Assembly (NCBI RefSeq): GCF_019793435.1
Contig: NZ_JAILYH010000016.1
Span: 62,001 to 126,000 of the forward strand
Direction: 5' to 3'
Length of the DNA stretch: 64,000 nt
Origin: Rhizobium redzepovicii
Lineage (GTDB): Bacteria; Pseudomonadota; Alphaproteobacteria; Rhizobiales; Rhizobiaceae
In this document: positions 16,643 through 26,463 of the stretch, piece by piece
Position numbering within the stretch: position 1 is the first letter of the stretch
How the letters are laid out: each line of letters opens with the position of its first letter
Position numbers and translations under genes: made by a program
The notes under the pieces: model-generated
Told to the model about the DNA's origin: nothing
Databases searched by the model: none
Seen by the model: only the letters and a program-made list of their open reading frames with translations

Positions 16643-17428
16643 ATGCAAGCACCCTCCGTCGTATCCGCCAAGGATCTCTGTCTCACCTACCAGGCGAATG
16701 ACGGCCCGGTGCGGGCTCTCAGCGATGTCAATCTCGATGTCCGCAAGGGCGATTTCGTCTCTTTCATCGGCCCCTCCGGCTGCGGCAAGACCACCTTCCT
16801 GCGTGTCATCGCCGATCTCGAAAAGAGCACTTCGGGCGAGATTTCGATCAACGGCATGACGCCGGAAGAAGCCCGCAAGGCCCGCGCCTACGGCTACGTC
16901 TTCCAGGCACCGGCGCTCTATCCCTGGCGCACCATCGAAAACAATATCGCCCTGCCGTTGGAGATCATGGGTTATTCCGGCGCCGACCGGACGAGGCGCA
17001 TCGCTGAGGCGCTCGATCTTGTCAGCCTCACCGGCTTCGAGAAGAAATTTCCCTGGCAGCTTTCCGGCGGCATGCAGCAACGCGCCTCGATCGCCCGCGC
17101 GCTGGCCTTCGACGCCGACCTGTTGCTGATGGACGAGCCCTTCGGCGCGCTCGACGAGATCGTCCGCGACCATCTCAACGAAGAGCTCCTGAAACTCTGG
17201 GCCCGCACCAACAAGACCATCTGTTTCGTCACCCATTCCATCCCCGAGGCGGTCTACCTCTCGACCAAGATTGTGGTGATGTCGCCGCGCCCCGGCCGCG
17301 TGACCGACGTAATCGACTCGACGCTGCCGGCCGAGCGCCCGCTCGATATCCGTGACACCCCGGAATTCCTGGAGATCGCCCATCGTGTCCGCGAAGGGTT
17401 GAGGACGGGGCATAGCCATGAGGTTTAG
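16643..17428 (+). CDS. ABC importer ATPase (nitrate/sulfonate/pyrimidine-type)
   Basis: A 261-residue ATPase with Walker A GPSGCGKTT (near 45), signature LSGGMQQRASIARAL (near 140), Walker B LLLMDEPFGALD and switch His in VTHSIPEAV. The family (SsuB/TauB/ThiZ) drives importers using NMT1/THI5-like binding proteins. Two permeases and such a binding protein follow, all beside the pyrimidine genes, so pyrimidine or pyrimidine-precursor uptake is the best guess. ATG 16643 is preferred over the adjacent TTG. Confidence 0.85.
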   Translation: MQAPSVVSAKDLCLTYQANDGPVRALSDVNLDVRKGDFVSFIGPSGCGKTTFLRVIADLEKSTSGEISINGMTPEEARKARAYGYVFQAPALYPWRTIENNIALPLEIMGYSGADRTRRIAEALDLVSLTGFEKKFPWQLSGGMQQRASIARALAFDADLLLMDEPFGALDEIVRDHLNEELLKLWARTNKTICFVTHSIPEAVYLSTKIVVMSPRPGRVTDVIDSTLPAERPLDIRDTPEFLEIAHRVREGLRTGHSHEV

Positions 17429-17452
17429 GCGGTTGAGTTCGAGGCTTACCCT

Positions 17453-17619
17453 CCTCTGCCCTGCCGGGCATCTCCCTCACAAAGGGGGAGATCGGCAAGA
17501 GGATAGCACGTCGGTCGTCACTGATTCCACGCTGGATCAGGGGCCCTTCGTTGTTTGGAGAAGCCGTTTCCGCATATCGATCTCCCCCCTTGTGGGGGAG
17601 ATGCCCGGCAGGGCAGAGG
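17453..17619. repeat. Palindromic repeat inside the ABC importer operon
   Basis: Perfect 24-bp outer arms run from CCTCTGCCCTGCCGGGCATC (17453 on) and are mirrored at 17596-17619. Inner copies of GGGGGAGAT / ATCTCCCCC also occur. Its sequence differs from the repeat at 14045-14183, so two repeat families are present. It sits between the ATPase and first permease genes and could form a large hairpin in the mRNA. Confidence 0.7.
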
Positions 17620-17659
17620 GAGGTGGCTACGCATTCGACCTCAAATGGGGGCAGTCGCT

Positions 17660-18589
17660 ATGACACCCGACACCCTCAAAAACAAGATTGTCCCCGTCAC
17701 CACCATCCTGCTTGCTCTTATCGCCATCTGGTATGTCGCAGCCGTTCTCATGAATGCGCCGTTCCAGCGCGATATGGACAGCCGCACCGGCGCCACACCG
17801 ACGACGCTCGAATTCATCGGCAAGACGCTGGCGCAGCCGAAGCCGATCTTGCCGGCGCCGCATCAGGTGGCGCAGAACGTTTATGAGAACACCGTCCTGC
17901 GCAGCCTTTCGAGCAATCGCAGCCTCGTCTATCACAGCTGGGTGACGCTCTCCTCCACCCTGCTCGGCTTCGGCTTCGGCATGCTGCTCGGCATTCTTCT
18001 TGCGGTGCTGATCGTGCACAACCGCGCCATGGACCGCTCGCTGATGCCCTGGCTGGTGGCGAGCCAAACCATCCCGATCCTCGCCATCGCGCCGATGATC
18101 GTCATCATCTCCTACAATGTGCTGACCGGTGACAATGCGCTTGCGCATCTGTTAAACCTCGATTCCGACGCCTCCCGCCTCGTCTCCAAGGCGCTGATTT
18201 CCACCTACCTTTCATTCTTTCCCGTCGCCGTCGGCATGGTGAAGGGCTTGCGGTCACCTGAGATCATGCATCTCGACCTGATGCGCACCTATTATGCGAG
18301 CCCGATGCAGACCTTCTGGAAGTTGCGGGTTCCGGCCTCGATCCCCTTCCTCTTCACCTCGATGAAGGTCGCGATCGCCGCCAGCCTCGTTGGCGCCATC
18401 GTCGGCGAACTGCCGACAGGTGCGGTTGCCGGCATCGGCTCGAAGCTGCTGGCCGGCTCTTATTACAGCCAGACCATCGATATCTGGGCGGCTCTCGTCG
18501 CCGGGTCGCTGCTGGCAGGCATCCTGGTTGCGATCGTCGGCCTTGCGGCGAAGATCGTCGACCGTGCCATGGGCGGGAGGCCGGCATGA
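17660..18589 (+). CDS. ABC importer permease 1
   Basis: A 309-residue inner-membrane permease of the BPD_transp_1 family. A first hydrophobic segment (ILLALIAIWYVAAVL) is followed by an external stretch and five or so further segments. The coupling-helix region for the ATPase is LMRTYYASPMQTFWKLRVPA then GAIVGELPTGAVAGIG (from about 210). GGGGGCA precedes ATG 17660; ATG 17645 is a close alternative. Its end overlaps permease 2 (ATGA). Confidence 0.85.
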   Translation: MTPDTLKNKIVPVTTILLALIAIWYVAAVLMNAPFQRDMDSRTGATPTTLEFIGKTLAQPKPILPAPHQVAQNVYENTVLRSLSSNRSLVYHSWVTLSSTLLGFGFGMLLGILLAVLIVHNRAMDRSLMPWLVASQTIPILAIAPMIVIISYNVLTGDNALAHLLNLDSDASRLVSKALISTYLSFFPVAVGMVKGLRSPEIMHLDLMRTYYASPMQTFWKLRVPASIPFLFTSMKVAIAASLVGAIVGELPTGAVAGIGSKLLAGSYYSQTIDIWAALVAGSLLAGILVAIVGLAAKIVDRAMGGRPA

Positions 18590-19713
18590 GACATCTGACC
18601 TTCTCTTGGCAGGGCGTGACCGCCCTCCTCTTCTGCATGGCAGCGCTTGTCACCCTGCCGCTTTTGGCCGAAGGCGCGGCGCAGCCCTTCACCGACGGCA
18701 CGGCAAGCCTTGTCTTCACCATCGTCATGGCGGCTGCCCTGCTGTCCTTTGCACCGCAGCCGCCGGCCTATCGCGCCACCGTGCTGTTCATCGGCGCGCA
18801 TGGCGCCGCCTGGATGCTGCTTTCCGCTCTCTCCGGCAATGAGGGCATGGCAACGCGGGCTTATTTCCTGCTGTTGTTTTCCTGCTGGCTGCTTGCCTGG
18901 CGATGCGTAACCGAGCTGTCGAAACTGCAGCCCGTCACTGCTTTGGGCAAATCGGCGCTCCAGTTGCTGATCCCGGCGATCTTCGGCGCCTGGATCCTCA
19001 TCCTCTGGGAAGCCGCGACGCGCGGCGCCGGCATTCCCTTCATCATCCTGCCGCCGCCGAGCGCCATCGGCGCCCGTATCATGGCCTCTCTGCCGATCCT
19101 CGGTGCTGATGTCAGGCAGACGATCTTCAAGGCGGTGCTGATCGGTTATATCGTCGGCTGCCTCAGCGGCTTTGCCGTCGCGGTGCTGGCCGACCGCATC
19201 ACCTTCCTGCGCCGTGGCCTGCTGCCGATCGGCAACATGGTGTCGGCCCTGCCGATCATCGGCGTGGCCCCGGTCATGGTCATGTGGTTCGGCTTCGACT
19301 GGCCGTCGAAAGCAGCCGTCGTCATCATCATGACTTTCTTCCCGATGCTGGTGAATACCGTCGCCGGCCTTGCCGCCTCCGGCAGCATGGAGCGCGACCT
19401 GATGCGCACTTATGCCTCGAGCGACTGGCAGACGCTGCTCAAGCTCAAGCTTCCGGCCGCCATGCCCTTCATTTTCAACGCACTGAAGATCAACTCGACG
19501 CTGGCGCTGATTGGTGCCATCGTTGCCGAATTCTTCGGAACGCCGATCGTCGGCATGGGCTTTCGCATCTCCACAGAGATCGGCCGCATGAATGTCGACA
19601 TGGTTTGGGCGGAAATCGCTATCGCGGCGCTGGCCGGATCGATCTTTTATGGCATCATCGCCCTGACCGAACGGGCGGTGACGTTCTGGCATCCGTCTAT
19701 CCGTGGTGGCTAG
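18586..19713 (+). CDS. ABC importer permease 2, with extra N-terminal membrane region
   Basis: A 375-residue partner of permease 1, coupled by a 4-base overlap. The last ~260 residues are a BPD_transp_1 permease (coupling region LMRTYASSDWQTLLKLKLPA, then GAIVAEFFGTPIVGMG). The first ~110 residues hold several additional hydrophobic segments (ALLFCMAALVTLPLL; LVFTIVMAAALLSF; YFLLLFSCWLLAW) not needed for the usual fold. The importer thus uses a heterodimer of unequal permeases. Confidence 0.85.
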   Translation: MRHLTFSWQGVTALLFCMAALVTLPLLAEGAAQPFTDGTASLVFTIVMAAALLSFAPQPPAYRATVLFIGAHGAAWMLLSALSGNEGMATRAYFLLLFSCWLLAWRCVTELSKLQPVTALGKSALQLLIPAIFGAWILILWEAATRGAGIPFIILPPPSAIGARIMASLPILGADVRQTIFKAVLIGYIVGCLSGFAVAVLADRITFLRRGLLPIGNMVSALPIIGVAPVMVMWFGFDWPSKAAVVIIMTFFPMLVNTVAGLAASGSMERDLMRTYASSDWQTLLKLKLPAAMPFIFNALKINSTLALIGAIVAEFFGTPIVGMGFRISTEIGRMNVDMVWAEIAIAALAGSIFYGIIALTERAVTFWHPSIRGG

Positions 19714-19772
19714 GCGCGCCCGGGCTTCGCAAATGGGGTACGGGCATAACTTCAGAGGGTAAGGATAAGAAA

Positions 19773-20744
19773 ATGAAAAAGTTGATGGTTGCAATGATGG
19801 CGAGCGCGATGACGCTTGCCGCTGCCCAGGCGATGGCCGCCGACAAGGTGGTGCTGCAGCTGAAATGGGTCACGCAGAGCCAGTTCGGCGGTTATTACGT
19901 TGCCAAGGACAAGGGCTTCTACAAGGAAGAAGGCCTCGACGTCGATATCAAGCCGGGCGGCCCCGATATCGCCCCTGAGCAGGTGATCGCCGGCGGCGGC
20001 GCCGATGTCATCGTCGATTGGATGGGCGGCGCCCTGGTTGCCCGCGAAAAGGGCGTTCCGCTCGTCAACATCGCCCAGCCCTACCAGAAATCGGGCCTGG
20101 AGATGATTTGCCGCAAGGATGGCCCGGTCAAGACCGAAGCCGACTTCAAGGGCCACACGCTCGGCGTCTGGTTCTTCGGTAACGAATATCCTTTCTTCGC
20201 CTGGATGAACAAGCTGGGTCTGTCGACGGAAGGCGGCGCGAACGGCGTCACCGTGCTGAAGCAGAGCTTCGACGTGCAGCCGCTCGTCCAGAAGCAGGCT
20301 GACTGCATCTCTGTGATGACCTACAATGAATACTGGCAGGCGATCGATGCCGGCTTCAAGCCGGAGGAACTGACGGTCTTCAACTATACCGAGATGGGCA
20401 ACGACCTGTTGGAAGACGGCCTCTATGCGATGGAAGACAAGCTGAAGGACCCGGCCTTCAAGGAGAAGATGGTCAAGTTCGTCCGCGCCTCAATGAAGGG
20501 CTGGAAATATGCGACCGAAAATCCGGACGAAGCCGCCGAGATCGTCATGGACAATGGCGGTCAGGACGACAATCACCAGAAGCGGATGATGGGCGAAGTC
20601 GCCAAGCTGGTCGGTGACGGCTCAGGCAAGCTGGACGAAGCGCTCTATGCCCGCACCACAAAGGCGCTGCTCGACCAGAAGATCATCAACAAGGAGCCCT
20701 CCGGCGCCTGGACGCACGACATTACCGACGCCGCAGCCAAGTAA
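19773..20744 (+). CDS. ABC importer substrate-binding protein (NMT1/THI5-like)
   Basis: A 323-residue periplasmic binding protein. The signal peptide MKKLMVAMMASAMTLAAAQA ends at AMA|AD. The mature part starts VVLQLKWVTQSQFGGYYVAK, the hallmark of NMT1/SsuA-like proteins that bind thiamine-pyrimidine precursors, pyrimidines and related compounds; YQKSGLEMICRK and CISVMTYNEYWQA follow. GAGGGTAAGG precedes ATG 19773. It is last in the operon and followed by a terminator. Ligand inferred as a pyrimidine from the neighbouring catabolic genes. Confidence 0.85.
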   Translation: MKKLMVAMMASAMTLAAAQAMAADKVVLQLKWVTQSQFGGYYVAKDKGFYKEEGLDVDIKPGGPDIAPEQVIAGGGADVIVDWMGGALVAREKGVPLVNIAQPYQKSGLEMICRKDGPVKTEADFKGHTLGVWFFGNEYPFFAWMNKLGLSTEGGANGVTVLKQSFDVQPLVQKQADCISVMTYNEYWQAIDAGFKPEELTVFNYTEMGNDLLEDGLYAMEDKLKDPAFKEKMVKFVRASMKGWKYATENPDEAAEIVMDNGGQDDNHQKRMMGEVAKLVGDGSGKLDEALYARTTKALLDQKIINKEPSGAWTHDITDAAAK

Positions 20745-20767
20745 TCGCGGCAAACAATGCGAAAACG

Positions 20768-20799
20768 AAACGCGCGGGAGATCTCCGCGCGTTTCTTTT
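20768..20799 (+). terminator. Intrinsic terminator of the ABC importer operon
   Basis: Stem AAACGCGCGG / CCGCGCGTTT with a short loop, followed by CTTTTA, 24 bases after the binding-protein stop. Confidence 0.75.
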
Positions 20800-21134
20800 A
20801 TCCACCTGATAAAAAACACCTTGCAACTGTCGCATTTGTCGGGCGTCAAACGTCATAGGGGAACAGGATCAATCATCGTCATGTTCACATAACCCTCCGG
20901 TGATTGATTCAGGTTTCGATGGTAATTATTATCGGCTCATGGGGAATTGTTTTCTGCCGGGCTTGCATATCGAGCAAATCGATACCAATTAAAAGCCGAT
21001 TTGCCGGCGAGGGACGAAGACGGCAATGATGTGCGGATACCCCTGAGAATGCAGGAAAGGCAGTGGCCTGGTCGCGAGCTGAGTGGCAGACGCGCGAGTT
21101 CGGCTAAGCTTGTTACAAGATTGGACGAAGACGC
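20800..21134. other. Gene-free region upstream of the RND efflux operon
   Basis: No convincing gene. It holds an inverted repeat ATCAATCA (20868-20875) / TGATTGAT (20901-20908), a plausible regulator site for the efflux operon, within an AT-richer patch. No regulator gene is adjacent. Confidence 0.4.
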
Positions 21135-22325
21135 ATGGCACGCAAGCCGATTGAAATTCTAGGCGCCGCTACCTTTTTTGCAGCAGCTCTCGCTGCATCC
21201 ACGGCATTTTCGCAGGAAAAGCCGGTCGAAAAACCGCAGCAGAATCTGCCGGCGATCGTCGTCACCAAGGCTGTGAATCGCACGCTCGTCGACCGTGTCA
21301 TCGGCACGGGAACGATCAAGCCCGTCGAGGAAGTTTATATTCAACCGCAGGTCGAAGGCCTGTCGATCCGTACGTTGAAAGCCGATGTCGGCGACAAGGT
21401 TGAGGCGGAAAGCACGTTGGCGACGCTCAACGACGACGCGCTGGTGCTGGAGAAGAGCCAGATGATGGCGACGAAAGCCAAGGGTGAGGCAAGCCTCGCC
21501 CAGCTGCGCGCCCAGCTCATCGAGGCGCAGGCCAATGCCGAACAAGCAAGGCAGCAGCAGGCCCGCGCCCAGGAAATGGTCAAGAAGGGTACGGTTTCCA
21601 CCGCTCAGGTCGAGCAGGCCGATGCGACGGCCGCCGCCGCCAATGCCCGCGTCGTCTCCGCCGAACAGGCGATCGAGGTTGCCGAGGCCGATCTCAAGGT
21701 CTTCGACAGCCAGATCGCCGATGCGGATCTGAAGCTGGCGCGCACCGATGTGAAGACGCCGGTGGCCGGCACGGTCTCGGCGAAGAACGCCAAGGTCGGC
21801 GCCATTGCCGCCGGCAACGGCGACCCGCTGTTCACCCTCATCCGCGACGGCGATGTCGAGCTTGTCGCAGAGGTCGCCGAAAGCGACATCGTCAGGGTCG
21901 TGGCCGGCCAGAAGGCAGCGATTTCGCTTTCCGGCAGCCGCGAGAAGCTATCTGGCGCCGTGCGCCTGGTATCGCCGACCGTCGATCCCACCACCCGCCT
22001 CGGTCTCGTCCACATCTCGATCGACGACGACAGCAAGGCGCGCTCCGGCATGTATGGCAGCGCCGAGGTCATCGTTCGCGAGACGGAGGGCGTATCGCTT
22101 CCGCTGACCGCCGTGCTCACCGGCAACGAAGGCTCGTCGGCCCGCAAGGTCGAGGATGGCGTGGTGAAATTCGCCAAGGTCGAGACCGGCATCCAGGACG
22201 GTGCCTATGTCGAGATCGTCGATGGATTGAAGAGCGGCGACGAGGTCGTGGCCAAGGCGGGCGCTTACGTCCGTGACGGCGACCACATCACGCCGGTGCG
22301 TGAACAGCCCCCGGCTTCCAACTAA
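21135..22325 (+). CDS. RND efflux periplasmic adaptor (membrane fusion protein)
   Basis: A 396-residue HlyD/AcrA-type adaptor. It has an N-terminal signal segment (ATFFAAALAASTAFS), a lipoyl/barrel part (VYIQPQVEGLSIRTLKADVG near 65) and a long coiled-coil hairpin rich in Gln/Glu/Ala (about 100-190). The returning barrel includes DVKTPVAGTVSAKNAKVGA (near 200). It links the inner-membrane pump encoded 12 bases downstream to an outer-membrane channel that is not in the window. Substrate unknown. Confidence 0.9.
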   Translation: MARKPIEILGAATFFAAALAASTAFSQEKPVEKPQQNLPAIVVTKAVNRTLVDRVIGTGTIKPVEEVYIQPQVEGLSIRTLKADVGDKVEAESTLATLNDDALVLEKSQMMATKAKGEASLAQLRAQLIEAQANAEQARQQQARAQEMVKKGTVSTAQVEQADATAAAANARVVSAEQAIEVAEADLKVFDSQIADADLKLARTDVKTPVAGTVSAKNAKVGAIAAGNGDPLFTLIRDGDVELVAEVAESDIVRVVAGQKAAISLSGSREKLSGAVRLVSPTVDPTTRLGLVHISIDDDSKARSGMYGSAEVIVRETEGVSLPLTAVLTGNEGSSARKVEDGVVKFAKVETGIQDGAYVEIVDGLKSGDEVVAKAGAYVRDGDHITPVREQPPASN

Positions 22326-22337
22326 AGAGACCATCCG

Positions 22338-25300
22338 ATGAATTTTTCAGCCTGGTCCATTCGAAACCCGATCGCGCCGCTGCTGGCCTTCTGCCTGTTG
22401 ATATTCATCGGCATGCAGTCCTTCAATAAGCTGCCGATCACGCGCTTCCCGAACATCGACGTTCCGCTTGTTTCGATCAGCGTCACGCAGAGCGGCGCTT
22501 CGCCGGCCGAACTCGAAATGCAGGTGACGAAGGAGATCGAAGACGCAATCGCCTCCATCACCGGCATCGACGAAATCCAGTCGACGGTGACCGACGGCAG
22601 CTCGCAGACCAACGTCATGTTCCGCATGGAAGTGCCGACGGAACAGGCCGTGCAGGACGTCAAGGATGCGATCGACCGCATTCGCAGCGATCTGCCGGCG
22701 ACCGCCGAGGCACCGATCGTCACCAAGGTCGATGTCGAGGGCCAGGCGATCCAGACCTTCGCAGTGTCCTCTCCCGACATGTCACTGGAAGAACTCTCCT
22801 GGTTCGTCGACGATACTGTCAAGCGTGCGTTGCAGGGTCAGGCCGGCATCGGCCGCGTCGACCGTTACGGCGGCGCCGAGCGCGAAGTGCGCATCGAACT
22901 CACCCCCGGCAAGCTCGATGCACACGGCATCACCGCCGCCAGCGTCAACCAACAGCTGCGCGGCACCAACGTCGATCTCGGCTCCGGCCGCGGCCAGGTG
23001 GCCGGCAGCGAACAGGCAATCCGCGTTCTCGGCGACGCCCGCAACGTCGCCGAACTTGCCGATACGACCATTGCGCTGCCGAACGGCCGTTTCGTCAAGC
23101 TGTCCGATCTCGGCGTCATCAAGGACACCTACGAGGAGCCGAAATCCTTCTCGCGCTTCAACGATACGCCTGTTGTCACCTTCGGCGTCTTCCGCTCGAA
23201 GGGCGCCAGCGAAGTCAGCGTCGCCGAAACCGTCGCGCAGAGCCTCGACAAGGTCCGCAGCGAAAACCCGAACGTGAAGATCGAACTGATCGACGATTCG
23301 GTTTATTTCACCTACGGCAACTACGAAGCCGCCATCCACACGCTGCTCGAAGGCGCGCTGCTTGCGGTCATCGTCGTTCTGCTGTTCCTCCGGAACTGGC
23401 GCGCGACGCTGATTTCGGCCATCGCCCTGCCGCTGTCGGCGATCCCGACCTTCTGGGTCATGGACATGATGGGCTTCTCGCTGAACCTCGTCAGCTTCCT
23501 CGCCCTGACGCTGGCGACAGGTATTCTGGTGGACGACGCGATCGTCGAAATCGAGAACATTGCCCGCCATATCAAGATGGGCAAGACGCCCTACCGGGCG
23601 GCGATCGAGGCGGCCGATGAAATCGGCCTTGCCGTCATCGCCACCACCTTCACCATCATCGCCGTCTTCGTGCCGGTTTCATTCATGCCGGGCATTCCCG
23701 GCCAATACTTCATCCAGTTCGGCCTGACCGTCGCCTTCTCCGTCTTCTTCTCGCTGATGGTCGCACGCCTCATCACCCCGATGATGGCCGCCTATCTGAT
23801 GCGTGCAGAAGATGGCGTCGACGACCATCATGACAATGACAGCCTGCTGATGCGTGGATACACCCGACTCATCCGCGGCACGACGGGGCGCTGGTACACG
23901 CGTTATGCGACCTTGCTTGTCGCGTTTGGCTTCCTGATCGGCTCGGTTTTGCTGCTGATGCAGGTTCCGGGCAGCTTCCTGCCGCCCGAAGACGCTTCAC
24001 GAATCGTTCTCTCCGTCGAATTACCGCCCAATGCAAGGCTTGACGACACCGAGAAGACGACGGATGCGATCTATGACAGGGTCAAGGATATCAACGGCGT
24101 CGAAAGCGTCTTCGTCCTCGGCGGCGCATCTCCGAAGGGCGACCTCGAACTGCGTCGTGCAACCATCACGCTGGCACTCCATAAGCTCGACCAATCGCTG
24201 ATCAAGAAGATGGTCAACGACGGGCTCGGCCACATCCCCCTCATCGGCCCGATGCTGCCGAAAGTGGAAGTCCACGGCCGCGAGCGTCCGCAATGGAATA
24301 TTGAAAAGGAAGTCTTCGCCAAGCTGCGCGACATTCCCGACGTTCATATCCTGAAGCTTAACGACCGCGGCGAACGCGACCTCTCCTTCAACTTCCTTTC
24401 CAAGAACGAGAAGGACCTGAACGACGCCGTCGGCATCCTGGAATCCAAGCTCCGCGCCGATCCGCTGCTTGCCAATGTCAGCGCCGACGGCGCCCTGCCT
24501 CGTCCGGAACTGCAGGTATATCCACGCAAGGACGAAGCCGCACGCCTCGGCATCACGCCGCAGCAGATTTCCGAGACGATCCGTGTCGCCACCATCGGCG
24601 ATGTCGATGCCGCCCTTGCCAAGATCTCGCTCGACGATCGCCAGATCCCGATTCGGGTGCAGGCGGCAGTTGACATGCGCCGCGATCTCTCAGCCATCCG
24701 CGCATTGAAGATCCAGACCGCCAGCGGCGGCACCGTTCCGCTCGCGAGCGTCGCCAATATCGACTACTCCGAGGGCGTAAGCTCGATCAAGCGCAACAAC
24801 CGTTACCGCGTCGTCTCAATCGGCTCCGATCTGCCGCAGGGTGTAGCCCTCGACACGGCTTCGGCCCGTTTCCGCGAGATCGTCAAATCAGCCAACATCC
24901 CGGCCTCCGTGCACCTTGCCGAAAGCGGCGACACCAAGGTGCAGACCGAGATGCAGCAGAGCTTCGTCAACGCCATGTTGATGGGTCTGTTGCTGGTGTT
25001 GACGGTGCTGATCCTGCTTTTCAAGGACGTGATCCAGCCCTTCACCATCCTGTTCTCGCTGCCGCTTGCCATCGGCGGCGTCGCGGCGGCTCTGATCATC
25101 ACCAGCAATCCGCTGTCGATGCCCGTCATGATCGGCATTCTGATGTTGATGGGTGTCGTCACCAAGAACGCCATCCTGCTCGTCGATTTTGCGATCGAGA
25201 TGCGCCATCAGGGCATGGCTCGTGTCGAGGCCATGGTCGAAGCCGGCCGCAAGCGCGCCCGGCCGATCATCATGACCTCGATCGCCATGTCGGCGGGCAT

Positions 25301-25658
25301 GCTGCCTTCGGCGCTCGGTGTCGGCGAAGGCGGCTCGTTCCGCGCGCCGATGGCAATCGCGGTGATCGGCGGCATCATCGTCTCGACGGTGCTCTCGCTG
25401 GTCGTCGTGCCTTCCTTCTTCCTGATCATGGACGATCTGTCCCGCCTGCTCGGTTGGATGTTCGGACGCTTGGTCGGCCGGAAAGACGAGGAGGAGCTGC
25501 CGCTGTCGCGCGAGGATCTCACCCGTGTTACCCGCGAAAACCGCGAAGACATCGACTCGCTGGAGGAGCGGCTGACCGCGATCGAAAAGCCGGAAAGCAA
25601 GCGCAAGAGCGCCAACGACACCAACGTGCTCCGCTTGCCGCCTTTCGCAGCAGAATGA
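22338..25658 (+). CDS. RND-family efflux permease (AcrB/MexB-like)
   Basis: An 1106-residue proton-driven inner-membrane exporter. It has the N-terminal RND segment (FSAWSIRNPIAPLLAFCLLI), two large periplasmic loops and transmembrane bundles. Proton-relay residues lie in TGILVDDAIVEIENI (near 400) and the second half has VVTKNAILLVDFAIEM (near 935). It is slightly longer than the usual ~1040 because of a charged C-terminal tail of about 60 residues (RLTAIEKPESKRKSAND) likely to be cytoplasmic. Cotranscribed with the adaptor; a terminator follows. Confidence 0.92.
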   Translation: MNFSAWSIRNPIAPLLAFCLLIFIGMQSFNKLPITRFPNIDVPLVSISVTQSGASPAELEMQVTKEIEDAIASITGIDEIQSTVTDGSSQTNVMFRMEVPTEQAVQDVKDAIDRIRSDLPATAEAPIVTKVDVEGQAIQTFAVSSPDMSLEELSWFVDDTVKRALQGQAGIGRVDRYGGAEREVRIELTPGKLDAHGITAASVNQQLRGTNVDLGSGRGQVAGSEQAIRVLGDARNVAELADTTIALPNGRFVKLSDLGVIKDTYEEPKSFSRFNDTPVVTFGVFRSKGASEVSVAETVAQSLDKVRSENPNVKIELIDDSVYFTYGNYEAAIHTLLEGALLAVIVVLLFLRNWRATLISAIALPLSAIPTFWVMDMMGFSLNLVSFLALTLATGILVDDAIVEIENIARHIKMGKTPYRAAIEAADEIGLAVIATTFTIIAVFVPVSFMPGIPGQYFIQFGLTVAFSVFFSLMVARLITPMMAAYLMRAEDGVDDHHDNDSLLMRGYTRLIRGTTGRWYTRYATLLVAFGFLIGSVLLLMQVPGSFLPPEDASRIVLSVELPPNARLDDTEKTTDAIYDRVKDINGVESVFVLGGASPKGDLELRRATITLALHKLDQSLIKKMVNDGLGHIPLIGPMLPKVEVHGRERPQWNIEKEVFAKLRDIPDVHILKLNDRGERDLSFNFLSKNEKDLNDAVGILESKLRADPLLANVSADGALPRPELQVYPRKDEAARLGITPQQISETIRVATIGDVDAALAKISLDDRQIPIRVQAAVDMRRDLSAIRALKIQTASGGTVPLASVANIDYSEGVSSIKRNNRYRVVSIGSDLPQGVALDTASARFREIVKSANIPASVHLAESGDTKVQTEMQQSFVNAMLMGLLLVLTVLILLFKDVIQPFTILFSLPLAIGGVAAALIITSNPLSMPVMIGILMLMGVVTKNAILLVDFAIEMRHQGMARVEAMVEAGRKRARPIIMTSIAMSAGMLPSALGVGEGGSFRAPMAIAVIGGIIVSTVLSLVVVPSFFLIMDDLSRLLGWMFGRLVGRKDEEELPLSREDLTRVTRENREDIDSLEERLTAIEKPESKRKSANDTNVLRLPPFAAE

Positions 25659-25675
25659 GCAAAACTCAGAACATG

Positions 25676-25712
25676 AACGGGCCGGGAGTGATCTCCCGGC
25701 CCGTTTCATTTT
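25676..25712 (+). terminator. Intrinsic terminator of the RND operon
   Basis: Perfect 13-bp stem AACGGGCCGGGAG (25676-25688) / CTCCCGGCCCGTT (25693-25705) followed by TCATTTT. Confidence 0.75.
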
Positions 25713-25763
25713 GCCGTTCGCGCCGCCATCCGCAGCGTCGGTCGACAGCGGCAGGTCTTCTCG

Positions 25764-26375
<612 letters not shown>

Positions 26376-26463
26376 ATGCCTTACTCCAATCGAACCCGAT
26401 GATAGCGACGCCGAGGCCACACGCCACCGTCAAATGACGCAGATGCTCGGATAATTTACGCCA

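Noticed and set aside
20860..20885. GGAAC-N17-TGTT resembling an EcfG promoter before the RND operon
   Set aside because: The -10 element lacks the leading C of CGTT and nothing else supports stress control.
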